The position numbers and the translations under genes were made by a program. Positions 23,896-32,155 of a DNA stretch of 32,155 bases are shown here, piece after piece. The DNA comes from Nostoc sp. XA010 (GTDB lineage: Bacteria; Cyanobacteriota; Cyanobacteriia; Cyanobacteriales; Nostocaceae), in the NCBI RefSeq assembly GCF_020829625.1, contig NZ_JAIVFX010000047.1, forward strand, positions 1-32,155. Reading direction: 5' to 3'. Below the pieces are notes generated by a model. That model had not been told where the DNA came from. It did no database searches and saw only the letters and a list, made by a program, of their open reading frames with translations. The first letter of the stretch is position 1; the number at the start of each line of letters is the position of its first letter.

Positions 23896-26800
23896 TCAGA
23901 AAGTATCGCGCTTTGCGAGATATTGGTACATCTGCCAACGTGCATCTACCTCAGCTTGCGCTTGTTCTAACAAGTGCTTGGCTACGTCTGGTTTGCTCTT
24001 GGTGAGCATTTTGAAGCGATTTTCTTGATACATCGAATGTTCTACAGATTGCGTAGGCAATCGCATATCCAATTGCAATGGATTTTTACCCTGGTTAAGC
24101 AACTCTGGATTATGCCGATACAGCAACCACCGACCTGATTCTACCAGAGTTTTCTGATGATTCATCCCTGTGGTCATATTAATGCCGTGGGCAATGCAAT
24201 GGCTGTAAGCAATAATTATTGATGGGCCATCATAAGCTTCTGCTTCCAGAAATGCTTTCAGGGTATGTTCATCTCTAGCGCCAAGGGCTACACTCGCTAC
24301 GTAGACATTTCCGTAGGTCATGGCAATCATCCCTAAGTCTTTTTTAGGTGCAGGCTTACCACTGGCGGCATATTTAGCAACTGCGGCTCGTGGCGTAGCT
24401 TTGGAAGATTGACCGCCTGTATTAGAATACACTTCTGTATCCATCACCAAGATGTTCACATTTCGACCACTAGCAATCACATGATCGATACCGCCAAAGT
24501 CAATATCATAAGCCCAACCGTCACCGCCAACAATCCAGACGCTTTTTCTCACCAAGTAATCGGCAAGAGATTTTAGATTTTGGATTTTGGATTTTAGATT
24601 AAGATCGAGAGTTACGATTTCATCTAACCTCTGCTGCAAAAGTTCTATTCTTTCGCGCTGTTCCCAAATGTCAGCCTCAGATTTTTGTTCAGCTTTCAGG
24701 ATGGAATAGACAAGATTTTCATCTATTTCACTCCCCAATTGTTGCAACAATTCTGCTGCAAACTCAGCTTGTTTGTCGAGGGAGAGACGGAAGCCAAAAC
24801 CGAATTCGGCGTTATCTTCAAATAGGTTATTTGACCACGCCGGGCCGCGTCCTTGAGCGTTAGTTGTCCAAGGTGTTGTGGGGAGGTTGCCACCATAAAT
24901 TGAGGAACAACCTGTAGCATTGGCGATGACGGCGCGATCGCCAAACAATTGTGTTAATAATTTTAAGTAAGGTGTTTCACCACAACCTGCACAAGCACCA
25001 GAGAATTCAAATAAAGGTTCTTGCAGTTGTTGTTGGCGAATCTGGTTTAATTTTAGCGATCGCCTATCAGGATTGGGTAAACTCAAGAAGAAATCCCAGT
25101 TTTTTCGCTCTTCTTCCCGCAATGGCAACTGCTGTGCCATGTTAATCGCTTTCCGCAATGGCTCAGATTTATCTTTAGCAGGGCAAATATTTACACAAAT
25201 AGTGCATCCTGTGCAATCTTCTGGGGCAACTTGAATGGTAAATTTTTGATTGGCAAAGTCTTTATCTTTTGCACCAGTTGACTTGAAGGTTCCTGGTGCA
25301 TTGGCTAACTCATCCGCTTGATAAGCTTTTGCCCGGATGGCACTGTGGGGACAAACCATCACGCACTTACCACATTGAACGCAGACATCCGGCTCCCATA
25401 CAGGTATCTCTTCGGCAATGTTACGTTTTTCCCACTTGGCAGTACCTACGGGAAAAGTGCCATCAACAGGTAGTGTGCTAACAGGTAAATCATCACCTTC
25501 CCAAATCATGATTTTGCCCAAGACTTCTTGCACAAATTTGGGAGCGGAGACGCGATTAATCGCGTCTGTACAAGAGTTTGGAGTAGAGACGCGATTAATC
25601 GCGTCTGTGAGAATTGTTTGTGGGACATCTACTTTATGCAAGTTGTCTAAGGTGTTATCTACAGCTTTCAAATTCATGCGGACAACTTCTACGCCTTTTT
25701 TACCATAGGTTTTTTCAATCGCTTGTTTGATTTTAGCGATGGCTTCTTCTTGCGGCAATACACCCGCTAAGGCAAAGAAGCATACTTGCATAATAGTGTT
25801 AATTCTGCCACCCATACCACTTTCACGGGCAACCTGGCTAGCGTTGATTACGTATAACTTCAAATGCTTATCGATAATTTGCTGCTGCACCTTCAAGGGC
25901 AGATATTCCCAGACGGTATCTGCATCATAAGGACTATTAAGCAACAAAGTCGCCCCAGGAATAGCAGCTTTCAAAATATCTATGCGTTCCAAAAATCCCC
26001 AGTGATGACAACCAATAAAGTTGGCTTGGTCAATTAAGTAGGTGGAACGAATTGGCTCTTTACCGAAACGTAAATGAGAGACAGTCATTGAGCCAGATTT
26101 TTTGGAGTCAAAGACAAAGTAGCCTTGGGCGTAGTTGTCAGTTTCTTCACCAATAATCTTGATGGAGTTTTTGTTAGCCCCAACTGTACCATCAGCACCC
26201 AACCCATAGAACATTGCCCTGACAACATTATCCGATTCTGTAGAGAAATTAGGGTCAAAGCTCAAGGAAGTATGACTAACGTCGTCATTAATCCCGATAG
26301 TAAAGTGATTTTTCGATTTAGCTTGAGCAAGATTGTCAAAAATGCCCTTCACCATCGCCGGAGTAAATTCCTTAGAAGAAAGACCGTAACGACCACCAAT
26401 AATTTTAGGGTATGAGAAAGTATTTTCTCCCCCTGCCTCCCCTGCCTCCCCTGCTCCCCCTGCTCTCTTATCTCCCCACGCTTCATGAATAGCAGCCACA
26501 ACATCTAAATACAAAGGTTCTCCGGCGCTACCTGCTTCTTTGGTGCGGTCGAGAACTGCGATCGCTTGTACACTATTTGGTAATACTGCAACAAACCTTT
26601 GGACATCAAAGGGGCGGTAAAGTCGCACTTTAACTACACCAAGTTTTTCACCACGGGCGTTAAGATAATCTACTGTTTCATGGACAGTTTCACAACCTGA
26701 ACCCATCAGAACGATAACGCGATCGGCATCGTTAGCCCCGTAATATTCATAGATTTTGTAATGCCTTCCCGTGCGTTCTCCAAATTCATCCATGATGCGT

Positions 26801-27531
26801 TGGACAATTTCTGGACAGGCGTTGTAGTAAGGGTTAGCCCCTTCCCGTCCTTGGAAGTAGACATCGGGGTTTTGAGCAGTACCGCGCAATACTGGACGGT
26901 CTGGGGTGAGCGCACGGCTGCGATGGGCGAGTATTAGATTATCGTGGATTAGCGATCGTAAATCCTCATCTGACAGCAATTTGACTTTCTGCACTTCATG
27001 CGAAGTACGGAAACCGTCAAAGAAGTGCATAAACGAAACTCGCGTCTCTAAGGTAGCAGCATGAGCAATGAGAGCAAAATCTTGGCTTTCCTGCACCGAA
27101 GCGGAACACAGCAGAGCAAAACCAGTTGCACGAGCTGCCATTACGTCGCTATGATCACCAAAAATTGATAACGCATGGGTAGCCAAGGAACGGGCGGCAA
27201 CGTGAACCACAGCGCTAGTCAGTTCACCAGCAATTTTGTAGAAGTTAGGTATCATCAACAATAATCCCTGAGATGCCGTGAAGGTGGTACTCAAGGAACC
27301 TGTTTGTAATGCCCCATGCACAGCACCTGCGGCTCCCCCTTCGCTCTGCATCTGCACGACGCTGGGAACGGTACCCCAGAGGTTAGGATGACTTTCTGCT
27401 GACCAAGCATCTGCCCATTCACCCATTGCTGAAGAGGGGGTGATGGGATAAATGGCAATCACTTCATTTAATTTGTAAGCAACACGGGCAACAGCCTCAT
27501 TCCCGTCGATGGTTGCAAAGGTTTTGTTCAT
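23896..27531 (-). CDS. nifJ: Pyruvate:ferredoxin (flavodoxin) oxidoreductase
   Basis: A 1211-residue enzyme that turns pyruvate and CoA into acetyl-CoA and CO2, passing electrons to ferredoxin or flavodoxin. The ATG at 27531 gives the usual start MNKTFATIDGNEAVARVAY. In order: the pyruvate-binding domain (IYPITPSSAMGEWAD), domains II and III, two 4Fe-4S sites (CVQCGKCVMVCP and CTGCTICVNICPAKD, about residues 705-785), then the thiamine domain with GACAGCGETPYLKL and VYSNTGGQSSKATPRA. All cofactor motifs are intact. Four repeat-derived segments interrupt less conserved stretches, near residues 355-369 (glycine-rich), 642-662 (two TDAINRVS) and 977-988 (NLKSKIQNLKS). In cyanobacteria it serves fermentation, nitrogen fixation or micro-oxic light growth. 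Confidence 0.96.
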   Translation of the reverse strand: MNKTFATIDGNEAVARVAYKLNEVIAIYPITPSSAMGEWADAWSAESHPNLWGTVPSVVQMQSEGGAAGAVHGALQTGSLSTTFTASQGLLLMIPNFYKIAGELTSAVVHVAARSLATHALSIFGDHSDVMAARATGFALLCSASVQESQDFALIAHAATLETRVSFMHFFDGFRTSHEVQKVKLLSDEDLRSLIHDNLILAHRSRALTPDRPVLRGTAQNPDVYFQGREGANPYYNACPEIVQRIMDEFGERTGRHYKIYEYYGANDADRVIVLMGSGCETVHETVDYLNARGEKLGVVKVRLYRPFDVQRFVAVLPNSVQAIAVLDRTKEAGSAGEPLYLDVVAAIHEAWGDKRAGGAGEAGEAGGENTFSYPKIIGGRYGLSSKEFTPAMVKGIFDNLAQAKSKNHFTIGINDDVSHTSLSFDPNFSTESDNVVRAMFYGLGADGTVGANKNSIKIIGEETDNYAQGYFVFDSKKSGSMTVSHLRFGKEPIRSTYLIDQANFIGCHHWGFLERIDILKAAIPGATLLLNSPYDADTVWEYLPLKVQQQIIDKHLKLYVINASQVARESGMGGRINTIMQVCFFALAGVLPQEEAIAKIKQAIEKTYGKKGVEVVRMNLKAVDNTLDNLHKVDVPQTILTDAINRVSTPNSCTDAINRVSAPKFVQEVLGKIMIWEGDDLPVSTLPVDGTFPVGTAKWEKRNIAEEIPVWEPDVCVQCGKCVMVCPHSAIRAKAYQADELANAPGTFKSTGAKDKDFANQKFTIQVAPEDCTGCTICVNICPAKDKSEPLRKAINMAQQLPLREEERKNWDFFLSLPNPDRRSLKLNQIRQQQLQEPLFEFSGACAGCGETPYLKLLTQLFGDRAVIANATGCSSIYGGNLPTTPWTTNAQGRGPAWSNNLFEDNAEFGFGFRLSLDKQAEFAAELLQQLGSEIDENLVYSILKAEQKSEADIWEQRERIELLQQRLDEIVTLDLNLKSKIQNLKSLADYLVRKSVWIVGGDGWAYDIDFGGIDHVIASGRNVNILVMDTEVYSNTGGQSSKATPRAAVAKYAASGKPAPKKDLGMIAMTYGNVYVASVALGARDEHTLKAFLEAEAYDGPSIIIAYSHCIAHGINMTTGMNHQKTLVESGRWLLYRHNPELLNQGKNPLQLDMRLPTQSVEHSMYQENRFKMLTKSKPDVAKHLLEQAQAEVDARWQMYQYLAKRDTF
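24571..24598. repeat. Heptamer tandem repeat inside nifJ
   Basis: TTTTAGA, TTTTGGA twice and TTTTAGA in a row; the nifJ frame reads it as NLKSKIQNLKS. It is almost the same array as at 5432-5459 in the PfkB gene. Confidence 0.92.
25548..25606. repeat. Two copies of a 20-base perfect palindrome inside nifJ
   Basis: AGACGCGATTAATCGCGTCT occurs at 25548-25567 and again at 25587-25606, 39 bases (13 codons) apart. The nifJ frame reads each as TDAINRVS. A decayed relative (CAGACGCAATTAATCGCATT) lies at about 29783-29802, around the devC stop codon. Confidence 0.95.
26427..26467. repeat. CCTGCCTCC-type repeat inside nifJ
   Basis: Nine-base words (CCTGCCTCC twice, then CCTGCTCCC and a partial copy) in the nifJ coding sequence, read as glycine-, alanine- and glutamate-rich residues (AGGAGEAGEAGGE). 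Confidence 0.85.
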
Positions 27532-27903
27532 AATTGGATTTTTGTCCCCGCCTCTAAGCTGCATTATCAGAACATGTGAATATAAGAATCAAAAATAGCC
27601 AAAACTAGAAGTTGAGTGTATTATCTACATTATTAAAAATTTATCGGTAGGATTTGCTCCGTGATTAAAGGATAATTTATTGATGACTTTTGGCTCTGAA
27701 GTTAACCTTCAATAAATACTGCATTTATTAATATCTCATCCGCAACACTGCATCTATCAATATGTATTAATAATGTACTCAATAACCAAAGCCTCCGTTT
27801 TAAAGGACTTTAAAATAATTTATTCTTTTTTGTGGGGTATAGGGTCGGGAATTTCTGATATATTTTGCTTCAAGAAAACTCAAAACAAATTTAGTATTTA
27901 AGT
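27532..27903. other. Divergent promoter region of nifJ and the GAP-like gene
   Basis: A 372-base AT-rich stretch. Promoters for both flanking genes must lie here. I see no clear NtcA, Fur or FNR-like box, no repeat array and no gene. Confidence 0.5.
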
Positions 27904-28560
27904 ATGATATCTTTTTTACTTTCTCTGGCAGCAATCTCAGTAATTGGCAGCATTAATCCTAATGGCTTTGCAGTACAAATTTATCTACTGAGTACACCGA
28001 GGCCTGTGATTTGTGCATTAGCTTTTACTCTTGGGGAATATGTTGGCCTTTTGTTCTCAGGGCTGTTAATCGCTTGGGGTATGATACAAGTAATCCAACA
28101 AGTTTTAAATTTTGTTGGTGAAAGTATTTATGGATTACAATTCCTTGTAGGAATAGTATTATTGATTGTAGGATGTAATGCACCAAGAATTTTTAAACCT
28201 TCTACAAAAAATCTACAGCCTCTTTCACTCAAGCCGCTACATATTTTTTTAGTAGGTTTTACCATTGTCATTGTCGAAACTCCAACTGCATTACCTCATA
28301 TCGCTGCTCTCAAGCAATTAACTGATGCCCATCTTTCAATCCAAATGTTTATATTAATTTGGGCATTATACGATTTAATTTTTATCTTTCCATTATTGAT
28401 AATGGTTGCAGCTTATCTTATATTGAATGACAATATTGTTAATTCTCTAAAAGAATTTAATTATCGAATAAACAGTTGGATAAGCAAAATTTTACCCTTT
28501 GTTTTAAGTGCTATTGGGGTTTTATTTATTATTAACAGTCTCGTTCAGTTTTTTAGATAG
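27904..28560 (+). CDS. GAP/Sap-like (LysE-superfamily-like) integral membrane protein
   Basis: A 218-residue protein with about six membrane helices (roughly residues 3-22, 34-58, 75-93, 110-130, 146-170 and 193-215). The arrangement and the phrases SINPNGFAVQIYLLS and FTIVIVETPTALPHIAAL resemble the GAP (Sap) family, small-molecule transporters or helper proteins whose mycobacterial members aid glycolipid export. The real substrate is unknown, and assignment rests on overall pattern rather than a strict motif. There is no strong ribosome site before the ATG at 27904. Single gene, divergent from nifJ. Confidence 0.7.
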   Translation: MISFLLSLAAISVIGSINPNGFAVQIYLLSTPRPVICALAFTLGEYVGLLFSGLLIAWGMIQVIQQVLNFVGESIYGLQFLVGIVLLIVGCNAPRIFKPSTKNLQPLSLKPLHIFLVGFTIVIVETPTALPHIAALKQLTDAHLSIQMFILIWALYDLIFIFPLLIMVAAYLILNDNIVNSLKEFNYRINSWISKILPFVLSAIGVLFIINSLVQFFR

Positions 28561-28978
28561 TTTTTTGTCAAAGTTAAATTTATTTAAAAAGTGACTGATC
28601 TTACTAACTTAAAGAACTATTATCATCCGTTTTGGTTTTTAATATTTGGTTGATGGCTTCAAATCCTTGGCATCGCCGATATTGAATTGGTGAGCCGCAA
28701 AGATACCAGTAAACCTCTGAAAGATTTTTGCTCAATCAACCGAACGCGATCGCTTAATAACGGCTTAATGATACACCGAACAAGATGAATGCGTGAATTA
28801 CTCACATGAGAAAGCAAACAGGCATTTGACTTGCTGAATCTACCGAAATGAGAAAGCAATAAGGCATTGTGATAAAGCAATTAGGTATTTTGCTTATTAA
28901 ATTCGACTTGATCTTTACTTCTACTTTATACCTCTCAGCAGCCATTATTAAGTAAGTTTGACGAGTTACTAATTAGTC
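28561..28978. other. Intergenic region with a third 21-base-period array
   Basis: The left part is AT-rich spacer after the GAP-like gene. Bases 28806-28890 hold repeated ATGAGAAAGCAA-like words listed separately. A 73-codon leftward frame (28659-28880) is made mostly of this repeat and is not accepted as a gene. Confidence 0.5.
28806..28890. repeat. Degenerate array with 21/42-base spacing
   Basis: ATGAGAAAGCAAACAGGCATT (28806), ATGAGAAAGCAATAAGGCATT (28848) and GTGATAAAGCAATTAGGTATT (28869) are clear relatives at spacings of 42 and 21 bases; the intervening 21-mer (28827-28847) is more diverged. Confidence 0.7.
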
Positions 28979-29731
28979 TTACTTGCTTGTTGTGGTAGAA
29001 TCTGCGCCATCTGTCTTCAGTTGACCATCTTCCATATAAATGATGCGATCGGCAATATCAAGGATACGATTGTCGTGGGTAACTAGCAAAATCGTACAAC
29101 CTTGTTCTTTGGCTAGCTTCTGCATTATTTCTACGACATCACGCCCAGATTTTTTGTCGAGTGCAGCAGTCGGTTCATCTGCTAAAACAATCTTAGGATG
29201 GCTAACTAAAGCACGAGCGATCGCTACCCGTTGTTTTTGCCCTCCAGATAGTTTCTCTGGGTAATAATCTATACGATCAGCTAAACCGACAGTTTCCAAA
29301 ATAGCGATCGCTTTGGCATTGATATCCTGATTCAGAAAATCGTCATGCAACTCTAAAGACATCCGCACATTTTCTCTTGCTGTTAAAAAATTCATCAGGT
29401 TATGAGCCTGGAAAATATAGCCAATCTGGCGGCGAAGTTTAGTTAATTGCAACTTTTTAGCGCCACGAATTTCCTCCCCTAAGATTTTGAGACTACCTTC
29501 TTGAGCAGAACGCAATCCACCCATTAAGGTTAACAAGGTGGTTTTTCCCGAACCAGAGGGGCCAGTCATGATAACGATTTCACCAGCGTTAATCTCTAAA
29601 TTAATGTCAAATAATACTTGTTTGCGAAGCCCACCTTCACCAAAGTAGTGGTTGAGGTTACTAATAGAAATTACAGATTCTAAATTAGAAAGTGTTGAGT
29701 TGGAATTTACTGGTAGAGATTTTTGCAACAT
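28979..29731 (-). CDS. devA: DevA-type ABC transporter ATP-binding protein
   Basis: A 250-residue ATPase of the MacB/LolD-like group. Walker A GPSGSGKTT (57-65), Q-loop Gln108, signature LSGGQ (161-165), Walker B IVLADEP (181-187) and the switch His219 are all intact. It powers export with the DevC permease and DevB adaptor; in Anabaena DevBCA with TolC exports heterocyst glycolipids. Nostoc genomes hold several devBCA paralogues, so a glycolipid role for this copy is not certain. It is the last gene of the operon, 69 bases after devC. Confidence 0.93.
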   Translation of the reverse strand: MLQKSLPVNSNSTLSNLESVISISNLNHYFGEGGLRKQVLFDINLEINAGEIVIMTGPSGSGKTTLLTLMGGLRSAQEGSLKILGEEIRGAKKLQLTKLRRQIGYIFQAHNLMNFLTARENVRMSLELHDDFLNQDINAKAIAILETVGLADRIDYYPEKLSGGQKQRVAIARALVSHPKIVLADEPTAALDKKSGRDVVEIMQKLAKEQGCTILLVTHDNRILDIADRIIYMEDGQLKTDGADSTTTSK

Positions 29732-29800
29732 AAGATTTTATAGGGCATTGGGTATGGGGGAGATAATTACTAATTTTTGTACAGACGCAATTAATCGCAT

Positions 29801-30967
29801 TTAAAAAACATCGGCAGGGTCAGCAGATCGTAACTTCCGCATTGCGATCGCTCCAGAAACACTGCACATGATCACTGTCAAAATCCAAACCTGTATAGCC
29901 CGTTCCATTTTCATGAAAATAGGAAGCATCGTTGCAGCGTAGGTAACTTGATACAATCCAAAAGAAAGGATGAATCCAGGCAGAAAACCTAACATAGCCA
30001 ACAACAACGCTTCCTGAATTAGAACTCCTAAGAGATAATTATCGGTGTATCCCATTGCTTTGAGGGTGGCATATTCTGGCAAGTGGTCAGAAACATCCGA
30101 GTAAAGGATTTGGTAGACAATCACGATACCAACAATAAACCCGACTGCTGTACCTAAACCGAAAATAAAACCAATGCCAGTACCAGCTTCCCAGTAAGTT
30201 CTCTCCACTTTGGCAAACTCTTCTGGAGTGAGGAATCTGACATCTTTAGGTAGTCCATTAACAAGTTGCGATCGCACTTTTTCTGTATCGGCATCTGGTT
30301 TAAGCGTAATCAATCCAACTTCGATGCGATCGGGTTTACGCTGTGGAAATAGTTGGAGAAAGGTCGAGTCACTGGTGATCACATTACCATCGGCAGCAAA
30401 GGAAGCACCATCAGTAAACAAGCCTTTAACAAAGACGGCTTTACTATTGAGTTCCGTGTCAAATTTGCCTGTTTTCTTAAAGATATCGCCAACTGCCCCG
30501 TATTCTGGACGACCTGCCTGGTCGAACAGAACTTGATACAACTGTTTAAGGTGATCCTGATTTTGTTTAATTTCGGGCGATTTGAATGGTGATTGTGCCG
30601 GATCGACACCCCAAACCAAAATGGCACGCTCAAGACGTGTTTCAGGATTTCGCCACTGTCCAGTACTGATGTAGACAGAATTAACTGACTGAACACCTTC
30701 ATAACCTAATGTTTGATATAGTCGCTCTCTGGAAAAGTTTTTTACAGAAAACAAAGTTTGAAATTGGGGACTAATTAAAACCAAATCTGCCTGTAAATTG
30801 CGATGAGGTTTCACAGCAGCATCAAAAAGCGCACTTTCAAATCCCAATTGGATAAACATCAGCATATCGGCAAAGGTAATACCTGCGACTGCAACAGCCA
30901 GACGGGTTTTTTCTTTCATTAACTGCCGCCATGCTAGCGGCGTTTTGCGAAATAATTTAGAAAACAT
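29801..30967 (-). CDS. devC: DevC-type ABC transporter permease
   Basis: A 388-residue inner-membrane protein of the MacB/FtsX fold. An N-terminal helix (about 22-42, with RLAVAVAGITFADMLMFIQL) is followed by a large periplasmic domain (about 43-265), then three helices (about 268-290, 316-338 and 357-375) and the cytoplasmic tail RKLRSADPADVF, which is near-invariant in DevC proteins. YSDVSDHLPEYATLKAMGYT is the coupling segment facing DevA. The DUF2834 gene ends 14 bases upstream on the same strand, and devA starts 69 bases downstream. Confidence 0.94.
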   Translation of the reverse strand: MFSKLFRKTPLAWRQLMKEKTRLAVAVAGITFADMLMFIQLGFESALFDAAVKPHRNLQADLVLISPQFQTLFSVKNFSRERLYQTLGYEGVQSVNSVYISTGQWRNPETRLERAILVWGVDPAQSPFKSPEIKQNQDHLKQLYQVLFDQAGRPEYGAVGDIFKKTGKFDTELNSKAVFVKGLFTDGASFAADGNVITSDSTFLQLFPQRKPDRIEVGLITLKPDADTEKVRSQLVNGLPKDVRFLTPEEFAKVERTYWEAGTGIGFIFGLGTAVGFIVGIVIVYQILYSDVSDHLPEYATLKAMGYTDNYLLGVLIQEALLLAMLGFLPGFILSFGLYQVTYAATMLPIFMKMERAIQVWILTVIMCSVSGAIAMRKLRSADPADVF

Positions 30968-30981
30968 ATTTAAAAAACTCT

Positions 30982-31317
30982 TTAATAACCCAGTGTTTCA
31001 GCTTGCTGTTCAAGCTGGCGCTCTCGCATGAAAAGAAATAAGGGAAGACCTAAAGAAACACCAACTAAAAGATTACAGACAACGTAAACCCAGAGATTTT
31101 GCATTTTCAGACGTGTTCCTTCCCAAAATACGAATGTCCACAAGACTAGGGATGAAACAATAACATCCATGCCAAAAAAACCAGAAATTTTGTTGGCAAA
31201 AAGTTGTTCAAAAAACAGCTTTATATCAAGACCATGCTCTAAGATAAATGGAACCAACTGGGAGTAAGGTAGAACGAAGCCAAGTACACAAAGCAGAAGA
31301 TATATGACTTTAAGCAT
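30982..31317 (-). CDS. DUF2834 membrane protein in the dev operon
   Basis: A 111-residue protein with three hydrophobic segments (about 3-18, 50-66 and 74-97) matching the DUF2834 pattern: LLLCVLGFVLPYSQLVPFIL at the start, GFFGMDVIVSSLVLWTFVFW in the middle and VSLGLPLFLFMRE near the end. The ATG at 31317 is preceded by AAGGTGA; a longer frame from 31419 starts in the devB 3' end and has no such support. It sits between devB and devC with gaps of 55 and 14 bases, so it is co-expressed with the exporter and may be an accessory subunit. Its function is not known. Confidence 0.85.
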   Translation of the reverse strand: MLKVIYLLLCVLGFVLPYSQLVPFILEHGLDIKLFFEQLFANKISGFFGMDVIVSSLVLWTFVFWEGTRLKMQNLWVYVVCNLLVGVSLGLPLFLFMRERQLEQQAETLGY

Positions 31318-31372
31318 GATTGAATTCACCTTATAAAAAATGATGGAATACACGAGATAGCGGACAACAACT

Positions 31373-32155
31373 CTATATTTCAATTGCTGTCTGTACCTGT
31401 AAGTTAGTGAAACCTGCAACTCGTTTGCTGTCTTTAGGATTGAGGCGAATTTTCACCTCAACTACTCGGCTATCAAGGTTCTCTCCTGGCTGGTTGCTGA
31501 AAACGTTTTGTCTATTCACCTGCAAGCCAATTTGGGCAACGGTTCCTCGCAGTTCACCGACAAATGCCTGACTGCTAATCACTGCCTGTTGTCCTAGTTT
31601 CACTTTACCGATGTCGGTTTGATAAACTTCTGCGATCGCCATCATCTGGTTTGTTTGAGCTAAGTCTGCAATGCCAGAAGCACTAATTTTTTCTCCCACT
31701 CGCGTATGAATTTTGATGATTTGTCCCGCCATCGGTGCTTTAATGTAAGCACCCGCCAACTCGGTTTGAGCATGTTTGAGGGTGGCGATCGCATTTTCAA
31801 CTTCTGTCTTAGCTGCGGCTACATCTACAGGTCGCACTTCTGCAATACTGTTAAGTGTGGCTTTGGCTTCATTAACTTGCTTGTTACCAGTAGCGTTAGT
31901 ACGGGCGAGTGCTGCTTTGGCTTCGGCAAGTTGTTTGCTAGCAGTGGTGTTAATCCGGTTAAGAACTGCTTTGGCTTCGTCTACTTGCTGTTTGGCAGTT
32001 TCTACAGTTAAACCTTTGCTATCGTACAAAGAATTAGAGTGCGATTCGTTGATTAGTGAATCACGGTAGTCAGTCCGTAAATAACTAAGCCAGCCCGACA
32101 GCAGATTACTGTCATTAAAGGCTGAACTCTCGGTCAGATGCAAGTGAAAGCCTTG
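31373..32155 (-). CDS. devB: DevB-type HlyD-family membrane fusion protein (5' end outside the window)
   Basis: The C-terminal 260 residues of a periplasmic adaptor. From SLYDSKGLTVETAKQQVDEA on it shows the helical hairpin (heptad-rich LNRINTTASKQLAEAKAALA), the second half of the lipoyl-like domain (YIKAPMAGQIIKIHTRVGE) and the beta-barrel segment (AEVYQTDIGKVKLGQQAVI), ending VQTAIEI, typical of DevB. The frame runs off the right edge with no stop, so an apparent TTG start at 32143 is not real. The first 50 residues seen (with LSGWLSYLRTDYRDSLINES) look less like the usual coiled coil; see findings. It heads the dev operon in this window. Confidence 0.9.
   Translation of the reverse strand, partial: QGFHLHLTESSAFNDSNLLSGWLSYLRTDYRDSLINESHSNSLYDSKGLTVETAKQQVDEAKAVLNRINTTASKQLAEAKAALARTNATGNKQVNEAKATLNSIAEVRPVDVAAAKTEVENAIATLKHAQTELAGAYIKAPMAGQIIKIHTRVGEKISASGIADLAQTNQMMAIAEVYQTDIGKVKLGQQAVISSQAFVGELRGTVAQIGLQVNRQNVFSNQPGENLDSRVVEVKIRLNPKDSKRVAGFTNLQVQTAIEI

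Noticed and set aside
23654..24028. 124-codon open frame on the plus strand across the array and the nifJ 3' end
   Set aside because: It begins in an interspersed repeat, crosses a repeat array and then runs antisense to nifJ.
28659..28880. 73-codon open frame on the minus strand
   Set aside because: Most of it is the translation of the 21-base-period array; no ribosome site is seen.
32143..32155. TTG at 32143 as the devB start
   Set aside because: The frame is open to the edge of the window, and the adaptor's first lipoyl half and membrane anchor are missing, so the true start lies outside.

Overview
The window is a piece of chromosome from a filamentous, probably heterocyst-forming cyanobacterium of the Nostoc/Anabaena type. 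The evidence is a psbA (photosystem II D1) tail at the left edge, a devBCA-type exporter operon at the right edge, an RRM protein of the cyanobacterial Rbp family, kinase genes of cyanobacterial type (one with a GUN4-like tail), many copies of the octamer GCGATCGC (HIP1), and many heptameric short tandem repeats typical of Nostoc genomes.

Layout. 1-2607: psbA end and terminator, a lipoprotein, and two unrecognised conserved-looking proteins. 2608-6408: an rbp RNA-binding protein gene, a CysQ-like phosphatase and a PfkB sugar kinase on the minus strand, then divergent rsmI. 6409-8840: a MITE-like element, a GlsB/YeaQ membrane protein, a two-part YflT-like protein and a small unknown. 9195-14042: a large hybrid histidine kinase with three receivers, convergent with prs. 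14687-15891: two decayed genes, a UbiA-type prenyltransferase with an in-frame stop whose remaining reading frame runs into the tail of a membrane glycosyltransferase; this looks like the scar of a deletion. 15892-20065: a second MITE-like copy, a GC-rich hairpin, a Ser/Thr kinase overlapping bioD by one base, and an M20 amidohydrolase. 20138-23621: a broken REP-type transposase gene bracketed by related inverted repeats, and two more Ser/Thr kinases. 23896-28560: pyruvate:ferredoxin (flavodoxin) oxidoreductase nifJ and a GAP/Sap-like membrane protein. 28979-32155: devA, devC, a DUF2834 protein and the 3' part of devB, all on the minus strand.

Most genes are stand-alone housekeeping or signalling genes; the clear functional units are kinase-bioD and the dev operon. 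The most distinctive feature is the relation between small repeats and coding sequence. Heptamer arrays and palindromes that are normally intergenic lie in frame inside nifJ (four places) and the amidohydrolase, supply the first codons of the PfkB gene, and form the leader of rsmI. Separately, degenerate arrays with a 21-base period occur at three intergenic sites, two of them on either side of one kinase gene. I found no tRNA, rRNA, CRISPR array or prophage, and no clear new defence or biosynthetic system.
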